This document shows positions 22,655-31,923 of a stretch of 32,790 nucleotides of DNA, in pieces. The stretch lies in the NCBI GenBank assembly GCA_934525405.1, contig CAKSZF010000011.1, forward strand, positions 1-32,790. Reading direction: 5' to 3'. Below the pieces are notes generated by a model. The model was not told the origin of the DNA. It saw only the letters and a list, made by a program, of their open reading frames with translations, and ran no database searches. Both the position numbers and the translations under genes were made by a program. The first letter of the stretch is position 1, and each line of letters begins with the position of its first letter. The stretch comes from an uncultured Faecalibacterium sp. (GTDB taxonomy: Bacteria > Bacillota > Clostridia > Oscillospirales > Ruminococcaceae).

Positions 22655-23847
22655 TCTCTCTCATCGGAATGGGCTCCGGCTGCCCGGAAAGCCTGACCGC
22701 GCAAGGGCTGGCTGCGCTGCAAAGCGCGGGGCTCATCCTTGGGGCAAAACGTCTGTTGGAGCATTTACCGACTGGGTGCACTGCTGACCGTAAGGCAGTG
22801 TATAAGCCGGAGGAGATCCTTGCGTGTCTTGCCGCACAGCCGGATACGGACACTGCTGTTTTGTACAGCGGCGACACCGGGTTTTACTCCGGTGCAGCAA
22901 AGCTGCTGCCCCTGCTGCGGACTATGGGCTACTCTGTCCGGGTGCTGCCCGGACTTTCCAGTGTGCAGCTTTTAGCCGCCGCTGTGGGACGCCCTTGGCA
23001 GGGCTGGAAGCTGGTGTCTGCCCATGGCCGCGCCTGCGACCCTGTGACCGAAGTTTTGGCGCATCCACAGGTATTTTTCCTCACCGGTGGCGGGGACACC
23101 CCTGCCACCCTTTGCGCCAAACTGACCGCCGCCGGGCTGGGCGCTGCCCACGCCCTTGTGGGCGAAAACCTTGGCACCCCGGCAGAAGCCGTTCGCTTTG
23201 GCCTTGCCCGGGAACTGGCAGAGCAAACCTTTGCACCGCTGAGCGTACTACTCATCGAGCGGGAAGCCCTGCCGCCCCGCCGTACCCCCGGCCTGCCGGA
23301 TGAGGCTTTTATCCGGGGCGCTGTGCCTATGACCAAACAGGAGGTGCGTGCTGCCGCGCTGGCAAAGCTGGCAGTGACCCCCACGGACACCCTATGGGAC
23401 GTGGGCGCGGGCACCGGCAGCGTGAGCGTGGAGCTGGCGCTTGCCGCCCCTGCCGGGCAGGTATATGCCGTGGAATGTGACCCGGAGGCCTGTGCGCTCA
23501 TCCAGAAAAACCGGGAGAAATTTGCAGCCTATAATCTGACCCTGATCGAGGGCAAAGCACCCGAAGCATTGGACGCGCTGCCCGCCCCGGATGCTGTATT
23601 CATCGGCGGCACAAAGGGCAATATGGACACCGTTATAAACGCTGTGCTGCACAAAAATCCAGCCGCACGGCTGTGCATCGCCGCCATTGCGCTGGAAACG
23701 CTCAGCACCGCTGTGGCTGCTCTGACTGCGCATGGGCTTTCTGCCGAAGTGACACAAATTGCGGTCAGCCGCACAAAAGCGGCGGGCAGTCTGCATTTGC
23801 TGATGGCCAATAATCCGGTCTTTCTTATTACGGGGGCACGGACATGA
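22651..23847 (+). CDS. cbiET: Bifunctional cobalt-precorrin-7 C5-methyltransferase / cobalt-precorrin-6B C15-methyltransferase (decarboxylating)
   Basis: The 398-residue protein joins CbiE and CbiT, as CobL does in the aerobic pathway. CbiE occupies about residues 1-210 (SLIGMGSGCPESLT, LYSGDTGFYSGA, VLPGLSSVQLLAAAVGRPW, TGGGDTPA). CbiT occupies about 218-398, with the Rossmann SAM motif DVGAGTGSVSVE (250-261), AVECDPEA and FIGGTKGNMD. Together they methylate C5 and C15 and remove the C12 acetate carboxyl. The fusion is common in Bacillota. It overlaps both neighbours by four bases. Confidence 0.95.
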   Translation: MISLIGMGSGCPESLTAQGLAALQSAGLILGAKRLLEHLPTGCTADRKAVYKPEEILACLAAQPDTDTAVLYSGDTGFYSGAAKLLPLLRTMGYSVRVLPGLSSVQLLAAAVGRPWQGWKLVSAHGRACDPVTEVLAHPQVFFLTGGGDTPATLCAKLTAAGLGAAHALVGENLGTPAEAVRFGLARELAEQTFAPLSVLLIEREALPPRRTPGLPDEAFIRGAVPMTKQEVRAAALAKLAVTPTDTLWDVGAGTGSVSVELALAAPAGQVYAVECDPEACALIQKNREKFAAYNLTLIEGKAPEALDALPAPDAVFIGGTKGNMDTVINAVLHKNPAARLCIAAIALETLSTAVAALTAHGLSAEVTQIAVSRTKAAGSLHLLMANNPVFLITGART

Positions 23848-25184
23848 TGCAGTTTCTTATCGCAGCGCCGCGCTCCGGCAGCGGCAAAACCACCGTTACC
23901 TGTGCAGTGCTTACTGCATTGCAGCGGCGCGGGTTTGAGCCCTGCGCCTTCAAATGCGGGCCGGATTACATCGACCCTATGTTTCACCGCAGCGCGCTTG
24001 GGGTGGAAAGCCACAATTTAGACCTCTACCTCTCTGCCCCGGATACAGTGCGCACGCTTTACGCCCGGTATGCCGCCGGGCACGGCGCTGCCGTATGCGA
24101 GGGCGCCATGGGCTTTTACGATGGGCAGGGGCTGACCACCCGCGCAAGTGCATGGGAGTTGGCTGATACGCTGGCAGTCCCGGTGCTGCTGGTGGTGCAG
24201 CCAAAAGGGGCAAGCATCACCCTTGCTGCAGAACTGCGGGGGCTTTTGCAGTTCCGCACACCCAGCCATATCGTGGGCATTCTGCTCAATGATTGCTCCG
24301 AAGCTTTGTACAAAACGCTGCGCCCGATGTTGGAAGCCGAGACCGGGCTGCCGGTGGTGGGGTATCTGCCCCATCTGCCGGGATGTACCATTGAGAGCCG
24401 TCACCTCGGGCTGAAAACCGCTGGGGAGATCGTAGACTTACAGCAAAAACTGGGGCAATTAGCTGATGCTCTTGTACTGGACTGGGCACAGCTGGCAGCG
24501 CTGACCGACCGCCCTGCCCCGGCTGCGCCGCAGCTTGACGCACCATGCACGCCCGCCGCACGGATTGCCGTGGCGCGGGATGAGGCCTTCTGCTTTGCCT
24601 ACGCCGAAACGCTGGACGCCTTGCGGGACGCGGGTGCGGAACTTGTCTTTTTCAGCCCGCTGCGGGATGCTGCCCTGCCGGAAAATATCGGCGGGCTGTA
24701 CCTGCCTGGGGGCTATCCGGAGCTGTATGCCCGGCAGCTGAGCGAGAACTGCGCCCTGCGTGCTGCTGTCCGGGAGGCTGTTCAGAACGGTCTGCCCACC
24801 GCTGCCGAGTGCGGCGGCTTTCTGTACTTAGGACAGACGCTGGAGGGTACGGACGGCAAAACTTACCCCATGGTGGGTGTGCTGCCGGGCAGTGGGCACA
24901 ACGCTGGGCGGCTGGTGCGCTTTGGTTATGCCGTCATGACGGCAAAGGCCGACAGTATGCTTTTCCGCACCGGAGAAGCGCTGCCCATCCATGAATTCCA
25001 CCACTGGGATTCCTCTGAGAATGGCGCAGACTTTTCTGTGCGCAAAACCGAAAAAAGGCAGTGGGAATGCGGCTTTGCAAACGCGCATTTGTATGCCGGT
25101 TTCCCGCATCTTTACTGGGCAGGCACTGCCCTGCCCCACCGCTTTGTGCAGGCGGCGCAGCACTTTTTGAAACACAAAGGATGA
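23844..25184 (+). CDS. cbiA: Cobyrinate a,c-diamide synthase
   Basis: The 446-residue enzyme uses ATP and glutamine to amidate the a and c side chains of cobyrinate. The N-terminal dethiobiotin-synthetase-like domain has the P-loop APRSGSGKTT (8-17), CGPDYIDPMFH and CEGAMGFYDG. The C-terminal glutamine amidotransferase domain has LYLPGGYPELYA and the nucleophile Cys323 in AECGGFLYLG, with a His in the PIHEFHHWD region. Length is usual for CbiA. It overlaps cbiET by four bases. Confidence 0.96.
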   Translation: MMQFLIAAPRSGSGKTTVTCAVLTALQRRGFEPCAFKCGPDYIDPMFHRSALGVESHNLDLYLSAPDTVRTLYARYAAGHGAAVCEGAMGFYDGQGLTTRASAWELADTLAVPVLLVVQPKGASITLAAELRGLLQFRTPSHIVGILLNDCSEALYKTLRPMLEAETGLPVVGYLPHLPGCTIESRHLGLKTAGEIVDLQQKLGQLADALVLDWAQLAALTDRPAPAAPQLDAPCTPAARIAVARDEAFCFAYAETLDALRDAGAELVFFSPLRDAALPENIGGLYLPGGYPELYARQLSENCALRAAVREAVQNGLPTAAECGGFLYLGQTLEGTDGKTYPMVGVLPGSGHNAGRLVRFGYAVMTAKADSMLFRTGEALPIHEFHHWDSSENGADFSVRKTEKRQWECGFANAHLYAGFPHLYWAGTALPHRFVQAAQHFLKHKG

Positions 25185-25189
25185 CGAAA

Positions 25190-26254
25190 ATGACCGAAGC
25201 TGAACTGATGCAGCTGCTTGCTGCCATCACCCCGCCGGACGAAGCCGCCCGCGCCGCCGCCCACGCCCACTGGGCAAGCCTTGCCAAACCCTTGGGCGGG
25301 CTGGGCGCACTGGAGAGCCTGCTGGAAGATGCCGCCGCGCTGACCGGCACGGCGCAGTTTGATTTTTCCCGCCGGGCGGTGGCGGTGCTCTGCGCGGACA
25401 ACGGCGTGGTGGCACAGGGCGTAAGCCAGACCGACCAGAGCGTGACCCGCACCGTAGCCGAAAATCTTGCCGCGCGGCGCACCAGCGTTTGCCGGATGGC
25501 GCAGGCGGCGCACTGCGATGTGCTGCCGGTAGATATGGGCATCGCCGGTGCGCCGGTGCCCGGCGTGCGGGACTGCCGCATTGCCGCCGGGACTGCGGAC
25601 TTTACCAAAGGCCCCGCCATGACCCGCGCCGAGGCGGTGGAGGCCGTTGGCCGGGGCATCGCCCTGACCCGGCAGCTTGCCGCCGAGGGCTACGGGCTGG
25701 TGGCTACCGGCGAGATGGGCATTGGCAACACCACCACCTCCAGCGCCGTGGCTGCTGTGCTGCTGGCACAGCCGGTGCAGACCATGACTGGGCGCGGTGC
25801 GGGGCTTTCCGATGCAGGGCTCGCCTGCAAGGTGGACGCCATCCGGCGGGGCATTGCCTGCAACAGCCCCGACCCCGCTGACGCCTTGGACGTACTGAGC
25901 AAGCTGGGCGGCTTTGATATCGCCGGGCTGTGCGGGATGTTTCTGGGCGGGGCGCTGGCGGGCATACCCGTGCTGATGGATGGTTTCATCAGCGGGGTAG
26001 CGGCGTTGTGCGCCGTGCGGCTGTGTCCGGCAGCAGCAAAGGCGGTGTTTGCCAGCCACTGCTCCACCGAGCCTGCCGCCCGGCTGGTACTGGAAGCGTT
26101 GGGCAAAACGCCCCTGCTTACCGCCGGGCTGCATCTGGGCGAGGGCACCGGCGCAGTAGCCAGTATCCCACTGTGGGACATGGCGCTGGCGGTGTACGAG
26201 GGGTGCTATTCCTTTGCGGAGGGCGGCATTGCGCCGTATACGCCCCAATGCTGA
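25190..26254 (+). CDS. cobT: Nicotinate-nucleotide--dimethylbenzimidazole phosphoribosyltransferase
   Basis: The 354-residue enzyme makes the alpha-riboside phosphate of the lower ligand base. Landmarks are KPLGGLGALE, VLCADNGVVAQGVSQ, ATGEMGIGNTT (Glu175) and LHLGEGTGAV with Glu318, matching the catalytic Glu317 of the Salmonella enzyme. Two starts are possible: an ATG at 25181 overlapping the cbiA stop, or the ATG at 25190; I prefer 25190 because AAAGG lies nine bases ahead of it but directly abuts the other. No base-synthesis gene (bluB or bza) is nearby, so the lower ligand must come from elsewhere or be scavenged. Confidence 0.95.
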   Translation: MTEAELMQLLAAITPPDEAARAAAHAHWASLAKPLGGLGALESLLEDAAALTGTAQFDFSRRAVAVLCADNGVVAQGVSQTDQSVTRTVAENLAARRTSVCRMAQAAHCDVLPVDMGIAGAPVPGVRDCRIAAGTADFTKGPAMTRAEAVEAVGRGIALTRQLAAEGYGLVATGEMGIGNTTTSSAVAAVLLAQPVQTMTGRGAGLSDAGLACKVDAIRRGIACNSPDPADALDVLSKLGGFDIAGLCGMFLGGALAGIPVLMDGFISGVAALCAVRLCPAAAKAVFASHCSTEPAARLVLEALGKTPLLTAGLHLGEGTGAVASIPLWDMALAVYEGCYSFAEGGIAPYTPQC

Positions 26255-26769
26255 CGCTGGTGCTGGGCGGCGCTGCCAGCGGCAAAAGCGAATACGCCGA
26301 AACCCTTGTGCTGCGCAGTGCTTTGCCGCGGTATTATCTTGCCACCATGCAGGTGTGGGATGCCGAGTGCGCCGCCCGGGTGGAGAAACACCGCAAAATG
26401 CGCGCTGCCAAGCAGTTTGAGACCATCGAGTGTCCTCTGCATTTAGAGACGGTGCGTCTGCCCCGCAGGGGCACGGCGCTGCTGGAGGACTTGGGCAACC
26501 TGACCGCCAACGAGCTGTACGACCCCGCCGGTGCGGGCGATGCCGCTGCCGAGCACATTTTGCAGGGGCTGGACGCCCTTGCCGCGCAGTGCGAAAATTT
26601 GATCGTTGTCTCCAATGAGGTCTTCAGTGGTGGCGCGGACTATGCCGGAGACACAGACCGCTATCTGCTGGCGCTGGCGCGGGTGAACAACGCCCTTGCT
26701 GCCCGGGCAGACGCTGTAGTGCGGGTGGTGTGCGGCATCCCTGTCTATTATAAAGGAGTGGAAAAATGA
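26248..26769 (+). CDS. cobU: Adenosylcobinamide kinase / adenosylcobinamide-phosphate guanylyltransferase
   Basis: The 173-residue protein is a full CobU: P-loop GGAASGKS (7-14), the segment ending KHRKMRA with His48, which corresponds to the guanylylated His46 of Salmonella CobU, LEDLGNLTANEL, and VSNEVFSGG. It phosphorylates and then GMP-activates adenosylcobinamide for lower-ligand attachment. The frame is open far upstream within cobT; I start at the ATG at 26248, where the family N-terminus begins, giving a 7-base overlap with cobT. No good ribosome binding site precedes it, so translation probably depends on coupling. Confidence 0.92.
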   Translation: MLTLVLGGAASGKSEYAETLVLRSALPRYYLATMQVWDAECAARVEKHRKMRAAKQFETIECPLHLETVRLPRRGTALLEDLGNLTANELYDPAGAGDAAAEHILQGLDALAAQCENLIVVSNEVFSGGADYAGDTDRYLLALARVNNALAARADAVVRVVCGIPVYYKGVEK

Positions 26770-27518
26770 TCGTTTTGCAGACCATTGCGGTGGCCTTTGC
26801 CATGTTTTCGGCGGTGCCGGTGCCGCAGTTTGCGTGGAACGAAAAGAATATGCGGTACGCGCTGTGTGCCTTCCCGCTGGTGGGGCTTTTATGCGGGGTG
26901 CTGTGGTGCGTGTGCGGGGTGCTGCCCCTGCCTGCCCCGGCGCGGGCGGCAGGATTCTGCCTTGTGCCGGTATGGGTGACCGGCGGCATCCATCTGGACG
27001 GTTACGCCGACACCTGTGACGCCCTTGCCAGTTACGGCGACCGGGAAAAGAAACTGGAAATTTTAAAAGACCCGCACTGCGGTGCCTTTGCGGTCATCCG
27101 GCTGTGCAGCTATTTTGCGGCTTACCTCTGCCTTGCCGCCTGCGTGCAGTTCACCCCCCGGGTGGGTGCGCTGTGGACGCTGGCGCTGGTGCTGGAGCGG
27201 GCACTTTCCGGTCTTGCGGTGGCGGCCTTTCCCATGGCAAAAAACACCGGCCTTGCCCACACCTTTGCCTCTGCTGCCGACCGCACCGCTGTGCGCAATG
27301 TGCTGGCGGTGCTGGCAGTTCTGCTTTGCGGCGCGCTGCTGGTTTTAGGCGGCGGTGCGCTGGCCGCTGTTGCAATTTTGCTGTTTTTGTGGTATCACCA
27401 TGTAGCCGTGCAACAGCTGGGCGGCATTACCGGAGATTTGGCCGGGTGGTTTTTGCAAAAAACTGAGCTTTGGATGCTGGCTGCGCTGTGCGCCTGCCAA
27501 TGGGGAGGGCTGTTATGA
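26766..27518 (+). CDS. cobS: Adenosylcobinamide-GDP ribazoletransferase (cobalamin synthase)
   Basis: The 250-residue integral membrane enzyme joins adenosylcobinamide-GDP to alpha-ribazole (phosphate). The conserved cytoplasmic motif HLDGYADTCDALAS (76-89) followed by KLEILKDPHCGAFAV is diagnostic; the rest is a series of hydrophobic helices with LVLERALSGLAVAAFPMA and a final helix. It overlaps cobU by four bases and the next gene by four bases. Confidence 0.94.
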   Translation: MIVLQTIAVAFAMFSAVPVPQFAWNEKNMRYALCAFPLVGLLCGVLWCVCGVLPLPAPARAAGFCLVPVWVTGGIHLDGYADTCDALASYGDREKKLEILKDPHCGAFAVIRLCSYFAAYLCLAACVQFTPRVGALWTLALVLERALSGLAVAAFPMAKNTGLAHTFASAADRTAVRNVLAVLAVLLCGALLVLGGGALAAVAILLFLWYHHVAVQQLGGITGDLAGWFLQKTELWMLAALCACQWGGLL

Positions 27519-27841
27519 TCTTTATCACCGGGCCGCTTTACAGCGGCAAGCGCACCTTCGCCCGCACCCTGCCCGGCCGCTGCATTGCGGATGCGCAGCA
27601 GCTTGCCGCCGGGTGCAAAGACAACGCTGAACTTGAGAAACTTGCGGACAAATTATCCGCTTATGATATCGTGCTGTCCACCGAGGTGGGCGGCGGTGTG
27701 GTGCCCATAGACCCTGCAGAGCGTGCCGCGCGGGAAAACGCCGGACGGCTGGCCTGTCTGCTGGCGGCGCGTGCTGCGTGTGTGGTGCAGATGTTCTGCG
27801 GCATCCCCACCGTTTTGAAAGGAGAATTGTCGGAATGCTGA
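27515..27841 (+). CDS. Miniature CobU-like P-loop protein
   Basis: The 108-residue protein resembles CobU at both ends: a P-loop-like start (GPLYSGKRT, 6-14) and a C-terminal part with VLSTEVGGGVVPIDPAERAA, then CVVQMFCGIPTVLKG, which parallels the end of the full CobU (VVRVVCGIPVYYKG). It lacks the middle of CobU, including the guanylylated His, and the residue after the P-loop Lys is Arg13, not Ser/Thr. It could be a stand-alone kinase, a regulator of CobU or a decayed paralogue. The start at 27515 overlaps cobS by four bases and has GGGGAGG ahead; the longer open frame upstream lies within cobS. A tightly packed position between cobS and cobC suggests it is kept for a purpose. Confidence 0.8.
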   Translation: MIFITGPLYSGKRTFARTLPGRCIADAQQLAAGCKDNAELEKLADKLSAYDIVLSTEVGGGVVPIDPAERAARENAGRLACLLAARAACVVQMFCGIPTVLKGELSEC

Positions 27842-28434
27842 TTTATTTATTGCGTCACGGCCTGACCGAATACAATGCCGAAAAGCGCTATCAGGGGCAG
27901 CGGGATATCCCCCTTTCTGCCGCCGGGCGCGCTTTGCTGTGCCAGGCAGACATTTCCCCCAAGACCGTGTACATCACTCCCCTTTGCCGCACCCGGCAGA
28001 CCGCCGAGGTGCTGTTTCCGGGCGCAAGGCTCGTGGAGATAGACAACCTGAAGGAGATGTGCTTTGGCAGCTTTGAGGGGAGAAACTATATTGAAATGGA
28101 ACACGACCCGGACTACCTTGCATGGGTAGCCGCTAACTGCGAAAGCCCCTGCCCGGACGGCGAGACCAAGGCCGCGTTTTGTAACCGTATCTGCGCGGCC
28201 TTTTCCGCACTGGTGGATAAAAGCCTTGCGGATGGCGAAGAGATGCTGGTCATCTTAGCCCACGGCGGCACCCAGATGGCTGCCATGGAACGCTATGCCC
28301 TGCCCCACAAGGATTATTACGAATGGTGCGCCCCCAACGCCGGCGGCTTTGTGCTGGACGCTAAGGACTGGGCGGCAAAGCGGGTACTCCATTTGGTAAA
28401 GACCGTGCAGTACACGAAGGAGGCGCAGGCATGA
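27835..28434 (+). CDS. cobC: Alpha-ribazole phosphatase
   Basis: The 199-residue protein is a histidine phosphatase with the RHG motif LLRHGLTEYN near the N-terminus, TPLCRTRQTAEVLF, FGSFEGRNYIE and the second catalytic His in ILAHGGTQ. In this position it should dephosphorylate alpha-ribazole phosphate or adenosylcobalamin 5'-phosphate, the last step of nucleotide-loop assembly. I start at the ATG at 27835, nine bases after AAAGGAG; it overlaps the mini-CobU gene by seven bases. Other phosphoglycerate-mutase-like roles are less likely given the neighbours. Confidence 0.88.
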   Translation: MLIYLLRHGLTEYNAEKRYQGQRDIPLSAAGRALLCQADISPKTVYITPLCRTRQTAEVLFPGARLVEIDNLKEMCFGSFEGRNYIEMEHDPDYLAWVAANCESPCPDGETKAAFCNRICAAFSALVDKSLADGEEMLVILAHGGTQMAAMERYALPHKDYYEWCAPNAGGFVLDAKDWAAKRVLHLVKTVQYTKEAQA

Positions 28435-29381
28435 TCGGCTACGCGGTACTGGGCGGCTTTGTACTGGACGCCATTTTCGGCGACCCTGCGTGGCTGCCGC
28501 ACCCGGTAGTGTACATGGGCAAGGCCATCTCTGCGCTGGAAAAGGGACTGCGTACCCGACTGCCCAAAACGCCGGAGGGCGAACTTTGGGGCGGGCGTAT
28601 CTTAGCCTTTTGTCTGCCGGTAGGCACCTTTGCGATCACAAGCCTTGTCTGCATGGGAGCCGCTGCCCTGCACCCGCTGCTGGGACTGGCAGTGCAGATG
28701 TTCTGGTGCGGACAGGCACTGGCGGCAAAGGGGCTTGTGCAGGAGAGTATGAATGTTTACCGGGAGCTGACAAAACCCGACCTGCCCGCTGCCCGCACTG
28801 CCGTGAGCCGCATCGTGGGGCGGGACACGCAGGCACTGACCGCCGAGGGCGTGACCAAGGCGGCTGTGGAAACGGTTGCCGAAAACGCCAGCGACGGGGT
28901 GATCGCGCCGCTGTTGTATATGCTGCTGGGCGGCGCACCGCTGGCGCTGACCTATAAAGCCATCAACACCATGGACAGCATGGTGGGCTACAAAAACGAG
29001 CGATATCTGCACTTTGGGCGTGCGGCGGCAAAGCTGGATGATATTGCCAACTACCTGCCCAGCCGCATTGCCGCCCTGCTGTGGGTAGCCGCTGCTACCC
29101 TGACCGGAAACGATGCCCGCAGTGCGTGGCGTATCTGGCGGCGGGACAGGCGCAACCATGCCAGCCCCAACAGTGCCCAGACCGAAAGCGCCTGCGCCGG
29201 TGCACTGAACGTGCAGCTGGCGGGGCCTGCCTACTATTTTGGTCAATACTACCCCAAGCCCACCATCGGCGATGCCGTGCGTCCCATTGAGCCGGAGGAT
29301 ATCCGCCGTGCGGACCGCATGATGTACGCCGAAAGCCTGCTGGCGCTGGCGCTTGGGCTGGTGATACGAGGTATTTTATGA
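28431..29381 (+). CDS. cbiB: Adenosylcobinamide-phosphate synthase
   Basis: The 316-residue membrane enzyme attaches aminopropanol (or its phosphate) to the f side chain of cobyric acid. Signatures are GFVLDAIFGDPAWLPHPVVYMG at the start, the SRIVGRDTQ segment, AVETVAENASDGVIAPLLY, and YKAINTMDSMVGYKNERY. Several hydrophobic helices place it in the membrane. It overlaps both neighbours by four bases and sits right before cobD, which supplies its aminopropanol phosphate. Confidence 0.95.
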   Translation: MIGYAVLGGFVLDAIFGDPAWLPHPVVYMGKAISALEKGLRTRLPKTPEGELWGGRILAFCLPVGTFAITSLVCMGAAALHPLLGLAVQMFWCGQALAAKGLVQESMNVYRELTKPDLPAARTAVSRIVGRDTQALTAEGVTKAAVETVAENASDGVIAPLLYMLLGGAPLALTYKAINTMDSMVGYKNERYLHFGRAAAKLDDIANYLPSRIAALLWVAAATLTGNDARSAWRIWRRDRRNHASPNSAQTESACAGALNVQLAGPAYYFGQYYPKPTIGDAVRPIEPEDIRRADRMMYAESLLALALGLVIRGIL

Positions 29382-30430
29382 TGCAGCTTGTACATGGCGG
29401 CGACTGGGCCGGTTACCGGGCGCAGTACGGACAGGACGCGCTGGACTTTTCAGCAAACGTGAGCCCGCTGGGACTGCCGGAGGGGGTGGCAAAGGCCATC
29501 ACCGCCGCGCTTGCCACCGCAGACCGCTACCCTGACCCCCTCTGCCGCGCTTTGCGGGCAAAGCTGGCGGTGCACGAGAAGGTGCCCGCAGAGTATCTCC
29601 TCTGCGGAAACGGCGCGGCAGACCTGATCTTCCGGCTGGTGTGGGCGGCAAAGCCCCGCACCGCCCTGCTGCCCGCCCCTACCTTTGCAGAGTATGCTGC
29701 CGCGCTGGAAACCGCAGGCTGCACCGTCCGGCGGCATTTTCTGCGGGAAAGCGAAGATTTTGCAGTGACGGAAGCCTTTGTTTCCGCTGTGGACGAGGAC
29801 ACCGACATGGTATTCCTCTGTCAGCCCAACAACCCCACCGGGCAGCTGACGCCGCTAGCGCTGGTGGAGGCGCTGCTGCACCGGTGCGAAGCTTGCGGTG
29901 CACTGCTGGTAGTGGACGAGTGCTTTCTGGACTTTCTGCCGCAAAGTGAGGTGCTGTCTGCCAAAAAGCTTCTGGCAAGCCCGAACCTCATCATCCTGAA
30001 AGCCTTTACAAAGCTGTACGGCATGGCCGGGGTGCGGCTGGGCTACTGCCTGTGCAGCAACATCGCCCTGCTGGAGAAAATGCAGACTGCCGGGCAGCCG
30101 TGGGCAGTTTCAAGCCTTGCACAGGCGGCGGGGCTGGCGGCGCTGGACGAGACCGCCTATGTAGCCCGGGTGCAGACACTTATCGCGCAGCATCGTCCTG
30201 TTTTGCGGGACGACCTGCGCGCACTGGGGCTGCGGGTGCTGGATGGCAGCGCGAATTATCTGCTGTTCCAAGCGCCGGAAACACTGGGCGATGCCCTGCG
30301 GCAGCGCGGCATCGTGCTGCGCAGCTGCGGCAACTACCCCGGGCTGGACGGCAGCTGGTACCGCACTGCCGTGCGCACCGCGCCGGAAAACCAGCAGCTA
30401 TTAAAAGCCTTACAGGAGGTGCTTGCATGA
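29378..30430 (+). CDS. cobD: Threonine-phosphate decarboxylase
   Basis: The 350-residue PLP enzyme is an aminotransferase-fold decarboxylase that makes (R)-1-amino-2-propanol phosphate from threonine phosphate. It opens with the CobD-like HGGDW and FSANVSPLGLPEG; CGNGAADLIFRL, CQPNNPTG (148-155), VVDECFLDF and KAFTKLYGMAGVRLGY follow, with Lys212 as the probable PLP lysine. Histidinol-phosphate aminotransferases are close relatives, but the operon position favours CobD. It overlaps cbiB and cbiP by four bases. Confidence 0.92.
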   Translation: MMQLVHGGDWAGYRAQYGQDALDFSANVSPLGLPEGVAKAITAALATADRYPDPLCRALRAKLAVHEKVPAEYLLCGNGAADLIFRLVWAAKPRTALLPAPTFAEYAAALETAGCTVRRHFLRESEDFAVTEAFVSAVDEDTDMVFLCQPNNPTGQLTPLALVEALLHRCEACGALLVVDECFLDFLPQSEVLSAKKLLASPNLIILKAFTKLYGMAGVRLGYCLCSNIALLEKMQTAGQPWAVSSLAQAAGLAALDETAYVARVQTLIAQHRPVLRDDLRALGLRVLDGSANYLLFQAPETLGDALRQRGIVLRSCGNYPGLDGSWYRTAVRTAPENQQLLKALQEVLA

Positions 30431-31923
30431 GCCGGGCAAAATGTATCATGGTGCAGGGCACGATGAGCGGGGCGGGCAAAAGCCTGCTGTGCACCGCGCT
30501 GTGCCGTATTTTTGCACAGGACGGCTACCGGGTAGCCCCCTTTAAAAGCCAGAACATGGCGCTGAACAGCTTTGTCACCCGGGACGGACTGGAAATGGGC
30601 CGGGCACAGGTGGTGCAGGCACAGGCTGCCGGCATGGAACCGGATGTGCGCATGAATCCCATTCTGCTCAAGCCCAGCAGCGATGTGGGCAGTCAGGTCA
30701 TCGTGAACGGCGAGGTGCGCGGACAGATGCCCGCAGCCGCCTACTTCAAGCTGAAAAAGAGCCTGATCCCGGATATTTTAGCCGCGTACAATAGTCTGGC
30801 CGAAGAGGTGGATATCATCGTCATTGAGGGCGCGGGCAGCCCGGCAGAGATCAACCTGAAAGCGGACGATATCGTCAACATGGGTCTGGCAAAGCTGGTG
30901 GATGCACCGGTGCTGCTGGCGGGAGATATCGACCGGGGCGGCGTATTTGCGCAGCTGTACGGCACGGTGGAACTGCTGGAACCCGCCGAGCGGGCACGCA
31001 TCAAGGGGCTGGTCATCAACAAATTCCGGGGCGATGCCGCCATCCTGAAGCCCGGCCTTACCATGCTGGAGGAAAAGACCCATCTGCCGGTGCTGGGCGT
31101 TGTGCCCTACCTGCGGGTAGATATCGAGGACGAGGACTCCCTCTCCTCCCGGCTGGAAAGCAACACCGTCGTCAAGCCGCTGGATGCTGCCATTCTGCGG
31201 CTGCCGCATATCTCCAATTTTACGGATTTTATGCCGCTGGAGCAGCACCCGCTGCTGAGCGTGCGGTATGTGCAAAGCCCCCGGCAGCTGGGCGCACCGG
31301 ATGTGGTCATTCTGCCGGGCACAAAAAACACCATAGACGACCTGCTCTGGCTGCGGCAATGCGGGCTGGAAGCTGCGGTACAGAAGCTGGCAGCTGTCGG
31401 CACGCCGGTGCTGGGCGTGTGCGGCGGCTACCAGATGCTGGGCGAGACCCTCGCCGACCCCGAGGGCACTGAGAGCGGACGCAGCCAGACCGTGCGCGGG
31501 CTGGGGCTTCTGCCCATCCAAACCGTGTTTACGGATACAAAGCACCGCACACAGGATACCGCCACCGTCACCGCGCCGCCGCTGGCGGGGGCAGTGCTGA
31601 CCGGCTACCAGATCCATACCGGGCGCACCGCTGTGCAGGGCGTGCCCTTCTGCCGCCTTGCAGACGGCAGCGCCGAGGGCTGCGTAAAGGACAACGTGGC
31701 GGGCACTTATCTGCACGGCCTGTTTGATACCGGGGAACTGACCGAAAAGCTGGTGCAGCTGCTGTGCAGCCGCAAGGGCATCTCCCCTGCCAGTGCGCCG
31801 CTGCTCTCCATGCAGGAGTACCGCCAGCAGCAGTTCGACCTGCTGGCCGACGGCGTGCGCCGGGCGCTGGACATGAACGCCCTGTACGCCGCCATGGGAC
31901 TGGAAAGGAGGAACACCCTATGA
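30427..31923 (+). CDS. cbiP: Cobyric acid synthase
   Basis: The 498-residue enzyme amidates the b, d, e and g side chains. The N-terminal domain has the P-loop GTMSGAGKS (11-19), the FKSQNMALNS segment, EGAGSPAEINL and DIDRGGVFAQLYGT. The C-terminal amidotransferase domain has ILPGTKNTIDDL, Cys332 in GVCGGYQMLGE, and TYLHGLFD with the catalytic His. Length is normal for CbiP/CobQ. The frame is open upstream inside cobD; I use the ATG at 30427, which overlaps the cobD stop (ATGA) and starts at the family N-terminus. Confidence 0.95.
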   Translation: MSRAKCIMVQGTMSGAGKSLLCTALCRIFAQDGYRVAPFKSQNMALNSFVTRDGLEMGRAQVVQAQAAGMEPDVRMNPILLKPSSDVGSQVIVNGEVRGQMPAAAYFKLKKSLIPDILAAYNSLAEEVDIIVIEGAGSPAEINLKADDIVNMGLAKLVDAPVLLAGDIDRGGVFAQLYGTVELLEPAERARIKGLVINKFRGDAAILKPGLTMLEEKTHLPVLGVVPYLRVDIEDEDSLSSRLESNTVVKPLDAAILRLPHISNFTDFMPLEQHPLLSVRYVQSPRQLGAPDVVILPGTKNTIDDLLWLRQCGLEAAVQKLAAVGTPVLGVCGGYQMLGETLADPEGTESGRSQTVRGLGLLPIQTVFTDTKHRTQDTATVTAPPLAGAVLTGYQIHTGRTAVQGVPFCRLADGSAEGCVKDNVAGTYLHGLFDTGELTEKLVQLLCSRKGISPASAPLLSMQEYRQQQFDLLADGVRRALDMNALYAAMGLERRNTL

